Origin: Polaribacter cellanae
GTDB taxonomy: Bacteria > Bacteroidota > Bacteroidia > Flavobacteriales > Flavobacteriaceae
Length of the DNA: 64,000 nucleotides
Direction of reading: 5' to 3'
Assembly (NCBI RefSeq): GCF_017569185.1
Contig: NZ_CP071869.1
Coordinates: 496,001 to 560,000 of the forward strand
Shown piece after piece: positions 52,501 to 60,682 of the stretch. The notes below the pieces were generated by a model. That model had not been told where the DNA came from and did not search any database. It saw only the letters and a program-made list of their open reading frames with translations. The position numbers and the translations under genes are program-made. Numbering within the stretch: the stretch's first letter is position 1; the number at the start of each line of letters is the position of its first letter.

Positions 52501-53280
52501 ATAATCATATAAAAATTTACTTGTATCTCCTCCAGAAGCTGCTGCTATCCCTTCAGAAAAACCATTATCTCCACCCACATTTAAAACTTCTTTAAAAAAG
52601 GTTTGATTCCATGCAGAACCATCATATTCTAAAACTTTTAATCTAATTCGAGATCTATTTACAAAAGAGGAATATTCTCCTTTGGTAAATGTGTTCGCAT
52701 TTCCTAAATCAAAAGAATTACTAAAAATGTTGGTATCTATTTCTTTAGTCCAACTTGCACCTCTTTTTGCATATAATTGAAATTTTATATTATACCAAGG
52801 CGTATTATTTGTTTGAGAACCAACTACAGGTTTCCCATTCTCATCTAATTTAAAAACGATTTTATTGTGTGGCGTAATATTACCAATACTTGTTGCTTCT
52901 GAAACCCAGTTTGTTCCATTAAAACTAATTAAATCTATTTTATTAGAAGTCATATTTTTATACACAACCCAAGGTTGGTTGGTTATGGGATGAATTTCTA
53001 TATGAACCATTTCTGGAATCATACCCGCTGTTGAACTAACATCTCCAAGTTCTACCCATTTAGTTCCATCGAATTTTTTAACATGTAATTTACCATCAGA
53101 AGCTTTGTCTGAATAGGCAACAAAAGGACTATTATTAGCATCAATTGCAATAGATACTTTTGCAGCTGCTGTAGTAAATTCTGCTGTTCCTTCTAATTGC
53201 CATGTTTGAGAATAAAGTGTTTTAGTTGCTAATAAATTAAATAGCAAAAAAGAGGTTAAGAATAGTAATTTTTGTTTCAT
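49525..53280 (-). CDS. Large T9SS-exported surface protein (right-handed beta-helix, InlB-type repeats, leucine-rich repeats)
   Basis: The 1251-residue protein has a signal peptide (MKQKLLFLTSFLLFNLLATKTLYS) and a beta-propeller-like N-terminal region (about 30-370). A right-handed beta-helix follows at about 380-760 (VYGGFVGNETMLSQRDAKTN, NVIKIQGDNSIIDGFTIQDG). Two about 73-residue divergent InlB B-repeats come next, at about 775-920 (GYSxG-like WSGDASGNTNPLTITMDADKNI and WTGDATGTTNPLTVTMDADKSI). After these are leucine-rich repeats (about 940-1160), then a type A T9SS sorting domain (FDVYPNPTNQFLNI ... GVYLLSIETSEGKKVTKKFMKK). It should be secreted by the type IX system and attached to the cell surface, perhaps as an adhesin or glycan-binding protein. 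A pair of LytTR-like repeats lies upstream. Confidence 0.88.
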   Translation of the reverse strand: MKQKLLFLTSFLLFNLLATKTLYSQTWQLEGTAEFTTAAAKVSIAIDANNSPFVAYSDKASDGKLHVKKFDGTKWVELGDVSSTAGMIPEMVHIEIHPITNQPWVVYKNMTSNKIDLISFNGTNWVSEATSIGNITPHNKIVFKLDENGKPVVGSQTNNTPWYNIKFQLYAKRGASWTKEIDTNIFSNSFDLGNANTFTKGEYSSFVNRSRIRLKVLEYDGSAWNQTFFKEVLNVGGDNGFSEGIAAASGGDTSKFLYDYRRGSNAQRQLRFQNEASITGDNQIPSHRIYGLEYKTLGASYFVMHYNPSSDLKIYSYNAGTNVKTDLNINLNFTGITPSSQIKLNATQDKLYVAYLDLASQKVSVQYFNIIPPRATIYVNKTATGANNGNSWADAYTDLNEGLSKADTNFSEVWVAKGTYIPHASDRSKAFGINGLKVYGGFVGNETMLSQRDAKTNVTILSGDLNADDTGVAFSGNNRGENSYNVIKIQGDNSIIDGFTIQDGQATGTSTDFKEGSGIFVNTGIKNLTIKNCSIKDGVTNRGGAIRMIDSEGTLHIENTIIKNNLGLFGVMLYSRAKAGKTLDINILNCLIYDNKLDNVGDATSPGSAIWFRQDLNSTQNVKIVNSTFAHNNYISNGNSNSSVVNASKNAGGNVNLEASNSIFYSNFSNSNSFLKSIGNSTSQANGNLSAYNCIAQDFMSQVAGANKANIIATNPNFTNETSRDFTLTNLSPAVDSGDNSKIPSTLNTDILGNSRIFNSNVDLGPYEFGSSVSMDRTLTITANNGTVATNPNPTNGVYNDGASVILTATAVTGFEFSGWSGDASGNTNPLTITMDADKNITAKFSQIKRTLTTTAVNGTIATNPNPTNGTYADGATVSLTATANTGFKFIEWTGDATGTTNPLTVTMDADKSITATFAKITNIPDANFEQKLIDLNLDDVLDGQVLTSNINSISQLDVRNSNISNLTGIEDFTQLKTLICFGNQLTTLDLSYSNNFTALYLGNNQLTNLILGNNASLDYLDVRNNKLTSLIIPTVSIALRRLNISNNKITSLSISNFTAIQEFDMSETLIEKIDLTKNTVLRYFTAFSSKLTELNFSDNKNIISVYVGGLDITSLDLRNGNLSTIGNVETDTAPNLKCIFVDDDSNSVINNWVLNTKNNIVETVAQCSGILSNEEISLINFDVYPNPTNQFLNISTTLDIKKITIFNIIGSKIRETRSNRVDVSNLKNGVYLLSIETSEGKKVTKKFMKK

Positions 53281-53346
53281 AATGGAAATAATTTAAGTTA
53301 TGAAACAAAAATGTTGATTTACAGCAACTAAACACCTGTTTATTTA

Positions 53347-53376
53347 GTGAACGGTTTGTTTTTTTTTGTGAACCGT
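53347..53376 (-). promoter_or_regulatory. Putative LytTR direct-repeat operator
   Basis: Read toward the surface-protein gene, ACGGTTCAC (53376-53368) and ACCGTTCAC (53355-53347) are 9-bp direct repeats differing at one base, separated by 12 bp (21 bp start to start). That matches the spacing of known LytTR sites such as AgrA and closely fits their consensus with the central GTT. The pair ends 67 bp upstream of the surface-protein ATG, and the regulator gene is next door. Confidence 0.6.
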
Positions 53377-53379
53377 AAA

Positions 53380-54135
53380 TTAATTAAAGATGGTATTTAT
53401 CATTTTTAGAAAAGCATCTTTACGATCTCTAGCGATTGGAATGGTTTTATTATTTTGCATTACCACATGTAAACCATCTTTTTTTACAACCTCATTCATA
53501 AACTTTAAATTGATCAAATAAGAACGATGTGGCTTGTAAAATAAGGGTTTGTCTTTTAATTGGTCTGCAAAATGTTTAAGAGTTTTGCAGATTAATTCCG
53601 ATTTTCCATTCATTAGATGTACTTTGGTGTACACACCATCTGCTTCGAAATATAAAATATCTTCATGTGAAGCAAAAATAATCCCTTTTGGGATTTCCAA
53701 CGCAATTTTATTTAAAGATAATTGCTGAAAAGCTTTCTCTAAATTTTGTAATTTATGGTTGATATTCTCCTCTTCAATTACCTTTTTAGCATTTTGTAAA
53801 GCCAATTTTAACTCCTCTATATCAATTGGTTTCATTAAATAATCGATGGCAGATAAACGAAAAGCTTCAATAGCATATTGGCTATAAGCTGTTGTGAAAA
53901 TAATTTGAAAATTTATTTTTTCATTTTTAAAGAAATCTAATATTTCTAAACCCGAATTTTGAGGCATTTCTATGTCTAAAAATACAATTTGAGGTGCTGT
54001 ATTTTTTATTAGCTCTACACCTTCTACCAAATTAGAAGCCTCTAAAATAGTGTTAATTCCAGTACATTCTTCTTGTAATAGATTTGCTAAAACGTTTCTG
54101 GCTCTGCTTTCATCATCAATAATTAATATTTTCAT
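53380..54135 (-). CDS. LytTR-family response regulator
   Basis: The 251-residue protein has a receiver domain (MKILIIDDESRARNVLANLL, phospho-acceptor Asp54 in IVFLDIEMP, FTTAYSQYAIEAFRLSAIDYLMKPI). A short coiled linker and a LytTR DNA-binding domain follow (DILYFEADGVYTKVHLMNG, KPLFYKPHRSYLINLKFMNEVVKKDGLHVVMQNNKTIPIARDRK). It should bind direct repeats such as those at 53347-53376. Its gene is 2 bp downstream of the kinase gene, so they are co-translated. Confidence 0.93.
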   Translation of the reverse strand: MKILIIDDESRARNVLANLLQEECTGINTILEASNLVEGVELIKNTAPQIVFLDIEMPQNSGLEILDFFKNEKINFQIIFTTAYSQYAIEAFRLSAIDYLMKPIDIEELKLALQNAKKVIEEENINHKLQNLEKAFQQLSLNKIALEIPKGIIFASHEDILYFEADGVYTKVHLMNGKSELICKTLKHFADQLKDKPLFYKPHRSYLINLKFMNEVVKKDGLHVVMQNNKTIPIARDRKDAFLKMINTIFN

Positions 54136-54137
54136 GG

Positions 54138-56918
54138 TTATTGATTTATGGGAATTTTAATGATAATTTTTGTACCGGTTGCAATTTCATTTTCAGATAA
54201 ATCTTCTATCAAGATTTCTAAATTAGAATTATTTGCAAGGTTTAATAAGTTTATTCTTTTTTGATTGGCAGAAGTGGCAAAAGATTTGTGCTTTCCAACT
54301 CTTTTTTTATTGATTTCTGCAGCTGCCTCTCTTCCAATTCCATTGTCTAAAATGGTACAAATTAATGTGGAAGAATAGTTATCTTTTTCAAATAAAATAT
54401 CTAATTTCTTATTATCAATTTTATGTAATAAACCATGTTTTAAAGCATTCTCTACATAAGGTTGCAATAATAAAGAAGGTATATATATTTGCTCTAAATT
54501 TAAACCATCATCAATGACAATATTGAAAACAAAATCGTCGTTAAATCGATCTTTTTCGAGTTCTAAATACAATCTTAATGCTTTAATTTCTTCTGCTAAT
54601 GTTACAGTATCATTCTGGCTTTGTTCTAAATAAATTCGAATTAATTTAGAGAATTTCACTAAATATTGTCGTGCTAATTTTTTTTCATTTAAAATGATAA
54701 AATCCTGTATAGAATTTAACGCATTAAAGATAAAATGAGGGTTCATTTGCGAACGTAAATTCTCTAATTGAGAATACACCAATTCTTTCGTTATTTTTTC
54801 TTTTTCTAATGCAATTTTCTGCTCTTTTCTTAAACGTTTATTCTGTTTTTTGAAATATATAAAAATTAAAAACACCACTAAAAAAAGCATTAACAATAAA
54901 AACCAGAATGTTTTGTAGAAAGGTTTTGTTACAGTAATTGGCAATAATAAAACGTTAGAATATGCTGTTTGAAATTTATTTTTTGCTCTAACTTTTAAAA
55001 GAAATTTTCCTGATGGAAGTGTGTTAAATGTAATGAAGTTAATTCCGTTTTCGATTGCATTCCAATTATTAGAAAACCTCTCTAATAAGTATTCATAACC
55101 TACATTTTCTTTAGATTGAAAACCGTTACTATTAAATTCTACTTTAAAATTACTTTCTAACTCTTTTAATTTTAATTCTTTCGGAAATTCTTTTACAGAA
55201 TCATTAACAATCAATTGCGTAAAATACAATTCAGGAATTTTTCTTTTTTTAAACACCTTATGTTTGTTAAAACTTAATAAACCCTTATTTGTTGTTATAA
55301 ATACTAAAGAATCTAAAACTGCAATATTATCAATTGCATAAGAATTTAAACCATCGATTTTTGCAAGTGTGTTTAGTGTTTTGTTGGTTTTATCGTATTT
55401 CTGTAAACCATTTTCTGTAGAAATCCACAATTCATTTTTATATGCCTCAATTTGATTTATTACATTAGAAGTCAATCCATTTTTAACAACTAAACTATCT
55501 ACAAAAGTATTGTTTTTAAAAGCAAACACCCCTTTATTATGTGTTGCTACCCAAATGGTTCCATCTTCTAATTCTGCTAATTTAGAACCATAAACTCGCT
55601 TGTTTTTATATTTTAGATACGTTCCCTTTTCTTTATCGATGTCGTATTTTAAAAAACCATCTATCATTGTAGCATAATAGCTATTCTCTTTTTTTGCATA
55701 TAAAGCGGCATAGGTTCTTTTATGAATTAAATGTTTGTATTGTTTCGATGTAATATTTATTTGAGACAAACTATTGGGTGTACTTACTAAATAATTATCA
55801 TTATTTATAAAATCTACAGACTTCCAAGCCGCACTTTCATTAATTGATTTGAAAGAATTATTATTAAGATTATAGTTTACAGCATAATTGGAAGTTCCTA
55901 TTAAAAGAGAATTGTTTTTAGGAATGTAATAAAACGTTTTTACAGCAGTATTTGAGATAAAGTTTAGTTTTTTTATGGCTTTTGTTGAAATATGATATTC
56001 TTCTACTGTGCCATTACTACTGGCTAAAAAAAGTGTTTTATCATTTTTTTTTCTAAGCGTAGTTATCTTATCAAATAATTGATTGTACACTTTAATTTCT
56101 TTATTAGAAATAATATAAATACCATTTCTTAAAGTCGAAAACCAGTAATTTTCATTTTTATCTAAGACTACTTCTGTAACATAATTGTCTTTAAAATAGC
56201 GATCGTTAATTATTAACCGATTATCTTTTATTGATGTTGAAAAAACCCCCTTATTAGATAATAAAAATAGTGTGTTTTTAATGATAGTAACTTTATGAAT
56301 TAAAATTCCATTCAAATATTCAGGAACGTTAATTTGTGTGTTTTTACTTGTATTTAACTCACTTATTTTTAAACTAAGTTCTTTTTCACTTTGTGCTAAG
56401 ATGTATTTTTTTTCATGCAATTTAAAACCAATTTTACGACCTCTAACATATTCGTCTTTTGAACCTAAGCTACTTACAAATACTTTTTCTTTATTAATAT
56501 CTGTAATTTTAAATAAATTATAATTGGAAGAAAAATGAAAATCTTTAAAATTATCATTTAATTCCTCTGTAGGAATACCATCTGTATTTTTTAAAACTCT
56601 TTCGTTTTTTTTAGTTGTAAGATTTGTAAAAGAAATGTATTTATTATTAATAGTTACCAAATAATTCTCAAGAAAATAGTAATCTACAAGGGTATTTATA
56701 TCTTCGAAATCTTTAAATAAATGAAGTTTATTGTTTTCTACGTAAAAAAATTGGCCTGCTAAATTATTACACCAAACTCTTCCTTTTAAATCTGTTTTTA
56801 GTCCAAATAAAGATCGTCCACGTTTTAAAGGATTGTCTAAAAGTTGGTATTCTCTTCCATTGTATTTAAATAAACCTTTATCTGCCGCCAACCAAATGAA
56901 GCCGTCTTTATCTGTCAA
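54138..56918 (-). CDS. Propeller-type sensor histidine kinase, N-terminus damaged
   Basis: The 926-residue frame from a TTG encodes two-component regulator propeller repeats (DKDGFIWLAADKGLFKYNG, DKNENYWFSTLRNGIYIIS, LEDGTIWVATHNKGVFAF). A Y_Y_Y domain, one membrane span near residues 665-685 and a LytS-type His_kinase domain with NPHFIFN (about His728) and ATP-binding DNGIGREAA follow. The first propeller motif continues upstream of the TTG to HLTEKDGLPDIEFYDLLTDK, then meets a stop. No signal peptide is encoded, although the sensor must be exported. A GTG at 56980-56982 would come in frame if the run of eight A's after it had seven. The gene is therefore truncated or frameshifted at its 5' end. 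Confidence 0.85.
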   Translation of the reverse strand: MTDKDGFIWLAADKGLFKYNGREYQLLDNPLKRGRSLFGLKTDLKGRVWCNNLAGQFFYVENNKLHLFKDFEDINTLVDYYFLENYLVTINNKYISFTNLTTKKNERVLKNTDGIPTEELNDNFKDFHFSSNYNLFKITDINKEKVFVSSLGSKDEYVRGRKIGFKLHEKKYILAQSEKELSLKISELNTSKNTQINVPEYLNGILIHKVTIIKNTLFLLSNKGVFSTSIKDNRLIINDRYFKDNYVTEVVLDKNENYWFSTLRNGIYIISNKEIKVYNQLFDKITTLRKKNDKTLFLASSNGTVEEYHISTKAIKKLNFISNTAVKTFYYIPKNNSLLIGTSNYAVNYNLNNNSFKSINESAAWKSVDFINNDNYLVSTPNSLSQINITSKQYKHLIHKRTYAALYAKKENSYYATMIDGFLKYDIDKEKGTYLKYKNKRVYGSKLAELEDGTIWVATHNKGVFAFKNNTFVDSLVVKNGLTSNVINQIEAYKNELWISTENGLQKYDKTNKTLNTLAKIDGLNSYAIDNIAVLDSLVFITTNKGLLSFNKHKVFKKRKIPELYFTQLIVNDSVKEFPKELKLKELESNFKVEFNSNGFQSKENVGYEYLLERFSNNWNAIENGINFITFNTLPSGKFLLKVRAKNKFQTAYSNVLLLPITVTKPFYKTFWFLLLMLFLVVFLIFIYFKKQNKRLRKEQKIALEKEKITKELVYSQLENLRSQMNPHFIFNALNSIQDFIILNEKKLARQYLVKFSKLIRIYLEQSQNDTVTLAEEIKALRLYLELEKDRFNDDFVFNIVIDDGLNLEQIYIPSLLLQPYVENALKHGLLHKIDNKKLDILFEKDNYSSTLICTILDNGIGREAAAEINKKRVGKHKSFATSANQKRINLLNLANNSNLEILIEDLSENEIATGTKIIIKIPINQ

Positions 56919-56997
56919 TAAATCGTAAAATTCGATATCTGGTAAACCATCTTTCTCAGTTAAATGCTGTATTTTTTTTCACAAAGTTGGTTTGTAT

Positions 56998-57005
56998 CAA
57001 AAATA
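56998..57005 (-). promoter_or_regulatory. -7 promoter element of the kinase-regulator operon
   Basis: TATTTTTG on the minus strand fits TANNTTTG and lies 16 bp before the out-of-frame GTG (56980-56982). No TTG element is seen at 17-23 bp. If it is the promoter, there is no room for a coding signal peptide upstream of it. Confidence 0.35.
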
Positions 57006-57068
57006 CAATTATTTAGAAAAAAAAGTAAAAAAAGTTAGTGAGTGGTGCTTTTCTATTAGTGAGCGTTG

Positions 57069-58199
57069 TTATTTTACCTTATAACAAGATTTGTAAATTT
57101 CTTCGTACACAGGTAAAATATTTTCTAATGAGAATTGTTTGGTATGCTCTTTCGCATTTTGCTTAAATTTCTCTAAAATAGCATCGTCTTTTAAAATTGA
57201 AATGGCATTTTTAGCCATATCTTCTACATCTCCTAAATTACTTAAATAACCCGTTTTTCCTTGAATATTAACTTCTGGCAAACCACCTGTATTTGTAGAA
57301 ATAACAGATGTTCCTGCAGCCATTGCTTCTAAAGCTGCCAAACCAAAACTCTCTGTTTGTGATGGTAATAGAAAAACATCTGTATAACATAAAATCTTAG
57401 CTACTTCTGTACTGTTCCCTAAAAAGAAAACATCGTCTGCAATTTTTAATTCTTTGGCTAATTTTTTGGCTTTTATTTTTTCTGGACCTTCGCCAATCAT
57501 TAATAATTTAGCCGGAATTTCTTTTTTTACTTCAGCAAAAATTTTAATGACATCTTCTACCCTTTTTACAGGTCTAAAATTACTAATATGTGTTAAAATT
57601 CGTTCATTCGGTTTTGCTAATGCACTTCTTTTACATTCTTCTTTGTGAGCATTGTCGTATTTTTCTGTATCAATAAAATTATAAACAACTTGAATATTCT
57701 TAGTTATATTAAACAATTTATTGGTAGTTTCTTTTAGGTTATTAGAAACTGCAGTAACCACATCCGAGTTATTAATGCTAAATTCTACAGCTGTTTTATA
57801 GGTTGGATGACTTCCAACCAATGTAATGTCTGTTCCATGAAGTGTGGTTACCACTCTAACATCTAACCCTTTTTCTCTTAACATTTGCTTTGCCATAAAA
57901 GCAGCATACGCATGTGGAATTGCATAATGTACGTGTAAAACTTCTAAGTCGTATTTCCTTACAATTTCTACCATTTTACTCGATAAAGCTAATTCGTAAG
58001 GTTGATATTCGAATAATGGATATTCTTCGATTACAACTTGATGAAAATGCAATTGATGAGAAAGAAAATCTAAGCGAACTGGTTGGTTATACGTAATAAA
58101 ATGAACTTCATGCCCTTTATTTGCTAGTGCCATTCCTAATTCTGTAGCTACTACTCCACTTCCACCAAATGTTGGATAACAAACAATCCCTATTTTCAT
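57069..58199 (-). CDS. bshA: Bacillithiol biosynthesis glycosyltransferase BshA
   Basis: The 376-residue GT4 enzyme matches BshA: MKIGIVCYPTFGGSGVVATELGMALANKGHEVHF in the N-terminal domain (seen in blocks PTFGGSGVVATELG, HEVHFITYNQPVRL), EVLHVHYAIPHAYAA, and the C-terminal ISNFRPVKRVEDV and TESFGLAALEAMAAGTSVIST. It joins UDP-GlcNAc to L-malate, the first step to bacillithiol (the low-molecular thiol of Firmicutes and many Bacteroidetes). bshB and bshC are not in the window. It lies about 150 bp downstream of the transketolase half-gene, with a terminator between. Confidence 0.95.
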   Translation of the reverse strand: MKIGIVCYPTFGGSGVVATELGMALANKGHEVHFITYNQPVRLDFLSHQLHFHQVVIEEYPLFEYQPYELALSSKMVEIVRKYDLEVLHVHYAIPHAYAAFMAKQMLREKGLDVRVVTTLHGTDITLVGSHPTYKTAVEFSINNSDVVTAVSNNLKETTNKLFNITKNIQVVYNFIDTEKYDNAHKEECKRSALAKPNERILTHISNFRPVKRVEDVIKIFAEVKKEIPAKLLMIGEGPEKIKAKKLAKELKIADDVFFLGNSTEVAKILCYTDVFLLPSQTESFGLAALEAMAAGTSVISTNTGGLPEVNIQGKTGYLSNLGDVEDMAKNAISILKDDAILEKFKQNAKEHTKQFSLENILPVYEEIYKSCYKVK

Positions 58200-58273
58200 A
58201 TATTATTTTGAAAAATTTATTAATTGTAAATATAAAGCTAATCTTACAGTTGAAATCAAAATAAATGCATAAA

Positions 58274-58307
58274 AAAAGAGCTTTTCTATATTTTAAAAAG
58301 CTCTTTT
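58274..58307 (-). terminator. Terminator between the transketolase half and bshA
   Basis: AAAAGAGCTTTT (58274-58285) and AAAAAGCTCTTTT (58295-58307) form a stem around a short TATA-rich loop with T-runs on both strands. It ends the minus-strand transketolase transcript, so bshA must have its own promoter. Confidence 0.75.
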
Positions 58308-58349
58308 ATATATTTTTTTAGATTCTGAAATAAATTCAGGATTAGTTCA

Positions 58350-59195
58350 CTAATAATCTCCTAAAGTTGCAGGGTTTTGAGCCAAAGCATTTTCTAACTG
58401 CTCGTCATTTGGTGCTTTTCCATGCCAAGCATGTGTGTGCATCATAAAATCTACTCCATTCCCCATTTCTGTATGTAATAAAATACAAACTGGTTTTCCT
58501 TTTCCTGTTAATGATTTTGCTTCTTTTAAAGCTTCTAAAATTGTGTTGATATCATTTCCTTTTTCTACATCTAAAACCAACCAATCAAAAGCTTCGAACT
58601 TTGCTTTTAAATTTCCCATTGGTAAAACATCGTCTGTAGCTCCATCTATTTGCTTTTCGTTTAAATCGATAGTACAAATAATATTATCTACTTTTTTTGC
58701 AGATGCATACATAATTGCTTCCCAGTTTTGCCCTTCTTGCAATTCTCCATCTCCATGTAAAGTATAAATAATTTTATTGTCTCCATTTAACTTTTTAGCT
58801 TCTGCAGCACCTAACGCAACAGACATTCCCTGTCCTAGAGAACCAGATGCAATTCTTACTCCTGGCAAACCTTCATGAGTTGTTGGATGTCCTTGTAAAC
58901 GAGAATCTAACAACCTAAATGTTGCTAATTCTTCTACTGGAAAAAAACCACTATGTGCCAATACACTATAAAATACTGGAGAAATATGTCCGTTTGATAA
59001 AAAGAATACATCTTCGTTTTTACCATCCATTTTAAAGTCTGTAGAATAGTCCATTACTTCTTGATAAAGACATGTAATAAACTCTGCACAACCTAAAGAA
59101 CCTCCTGGATGTCCAGAATTTACTTTGTGTACCATTCTTAATATATCTCTACGAACTTGTTGTGTAAAATCTTGTAATTGTTGTGTTGTTGACAT
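58350..59195 (-). CDS. Transketolase, N-terminal (ThDP-binding) subunit
   Basis: The 281-residue protein covers only the PP domain of transketolase: MVHKVNSGHPGGSLGCAEFI, DVFFLSNGHISPVFYSVLA, ASGSLGQGMSVALGAAEAKK, the ThDP-Mg motif GDGELQEGQNWEAIMYA and MMHTHAWHGKAPND. Split transketolases are common in Bacteroidetes, but the C-terminal half is normally the next gene. Here a terminator and bshA follow. The second subunit must be elsewhere, or the enzyme could be non-functional. Confidence 0.92.
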   Translation of the reverse strand: MSTTQQLQDFTQQVRRDILRMVHKVNSGHPGGSLGCAEFITCLYQEVMDYSTDFKMDGKNEDVFFLSNGHISPVFYSVLAHSGFFPVEELATFRLLDSRLQGHPTTHEGLPGVRIASGSLGQGMSVALGAAEAKKLNGDNKIIYTLHGDGELQEGQNWEAIMYASAKKVDNIICTIDLNEKQIDGATDDVLPMGNLKAKFEAFDWLVLDVEKGNDINTILEALKEAKSLTGKGKPVCILLHTEMGNGVDFMMHTHAWHGKAPNDEQLENALAQNPATLGDY

Positions 59196-59418
59196 TTTAT
59201 GATTTTATTTTTATCCTGACAAAAATACAAAAGTGATTGAATTTGTATGGATTTTAAAAAATATTTATTGAAGTTTTATTAACAGTTTATTTATTCTTTT
59301 ATAATTGATTTTTTTTATTGAGATTGAGTAAGTGCGTTAGGGATTGAAATGGAAATCCTTTTGCCTTTTTTTAGGCAAAAGATTGTATTGGAAAGCCCGC
59401 TCGAACGCCCAAAAATAA

Positions 59419-60678
59419 TTACGTTTTTTGCTTTTTCTTTTTTGCTGCTGGAAACAACACATTATTTAAAATTAGGCGATAACCTGGAGAAGTTGGGTGT
59501 AAATCTAACTCTGTTTTTGGGTCGCCAACTCTGTGTGTGTAGTCTTCTGGATCATGTCCTCCATAAAAAGTGAACATTCCTTTTCCTTTGGTTCCATGGA
59601 TATAACGTGCTTCTCGGTTTACTTTATTTTCTCCTAAAACCAATACATTACTTTTAACGGTACTTCTATCGAAAGAAGTAGTTTGTCCCATAAAACCTTT
59701 AACTAAAACTGTATGATTTTGAGTTAACATGGTTGGCACTGGATCCCATTTTGCGGAAAATTCTACCAAAGAGAAATAATCGGATGTTTTAGGAATTTTG
59801 CGTTTACGAGTCATATCTATTGTAGAAAACTCGTAAGTTGTTGGATTTCTAATTAATTCGAAATTTTTAAAAGCAAAGGTTTTATTAAAATTTATTTTCG
59901 ATTGGTAATTGGGTGTGGTTGCATCTCCATCGAACATTGCTTCTGCAATATCTACGCCTTCTGCAGATAAGGCAATATCGAAACTATCGGTTGCAGAACA
60001 CATAGCAAACATAAAGCCACCACCAACAACGTAATCTCTAATTTTTTTAGCAACTGCTAATTTTTCTTGTGATACTTTAGAATACCCTAATTCTTTGGCT
60101 AATTTTTCGGCTCTTTGTTTTCCTTTAATATACCAAGGTGCAGTTCTAAAGGAACCATAAAACCGACCATACTGCCCTGTAAAATCTTCGTGATGTAAAT
60201 GCAACCACTCGTAAATTAATAATTTATCTTCTAAAACTTCTTTATCGTAAACTATATCAAAAGGAATTTCGGCATAGGTTAAAACCATGGTTACAGCATC
60301 GTCCCAAGGCATTTTATCTTTTGGAGAATAGACTGCAATTTTTGGTGCTTTTTCTAGAGTTACTGCATCTTGATTGGAGCTTGGAGCTGCAATTTTTTGT
60401 AAAATAATTTGTGCTTTTGCATCGGAAATTACTTGATAAGAAACGCCACGAATTTTACATTCGTTTTCTACAATTTTGTTGTTTTCTATTAAAAATGCAC
60501 CTCCATCGTAATTTAATAACCATTTCGATTTTAAACCTGCTTCTAAAGAGAAATAGACAATTCCGTACGCTTTTAAGTGGTTTTTTTGATTATCGTTACT
60601 CATAGGAACATATATAAATGATGCCCAAATTGAGTTTGAGAGGAATAAGAATGTAAGTATTGTTAAATTTTTTTTCAT
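59419..60678 (-). CDS. Secreted protein, family often labelled asparagine synthetase B
   Basis: I take the ATG of MKKNLTILTFLFLSNSIWA (60676-60678), giving 419 residues with a signal peptide. The frame to 60702 only adds codons overlapping the toxin gene. Conserved blocks include HLKAYGIVYFSLEAG, KWLLNYDGGAF, PKIAVYSPKDKMPWDDAVTMVLTYAEIPFD, EWLHLHHEDFTGQYGRF, TKGKGMFTFYGGHDPEDYTH and LDLHPTSPGYRLILNNVLFPAA. It shows none of the glutaminase or ATP-pyrophosphatase motifs of asparagine synthetase, so the common label is doubtful. The GATase-like C-terminal pattern (FTFYGGHDPEDY) hints at an alpha/beta hydrolase-like fold. It is exported, and its function is unknown. Confidence 0.7.
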   Translation of the reverse strand: MKKNLTILTFLFLSNSIWASFIYVPMSNDNQKNHLKAYGIVYFSLEAGLKSKWLLNYDGGAFLIENNKIVENECKIRGVSYQVISDAKAQIILQKIAAPSSNQDAVTLEKAPKIAVYSPKDKMPWDDAVTMVLTYAEIPFDIVYDKEVLEDKLLIYEWLHLHHEDFTGQYGRFYGSFRTAPWYIKGKQRAEKLAKELGYSKVSQEKLAVAKKIRDYVVGGGFMFAMCSATDSFDIALSAEGVDIAEAMFDGDATTPNYQSKINFNKTFAFKNFELIRNPTTYEFSTIDMTRKRKIPKTSDYFSLVEFSAKWDPVPTMLTQNHTVLVKGFMGQTTSFDRSTVKSNVLVLGENKVNREARYIHGTKGKGMFTFYGGHDPEDYTHRVGDPKTELDLHPTSPGYRLILNNVLFPAAKKKKQKT

Positions 60679-60682
60679 TAAA

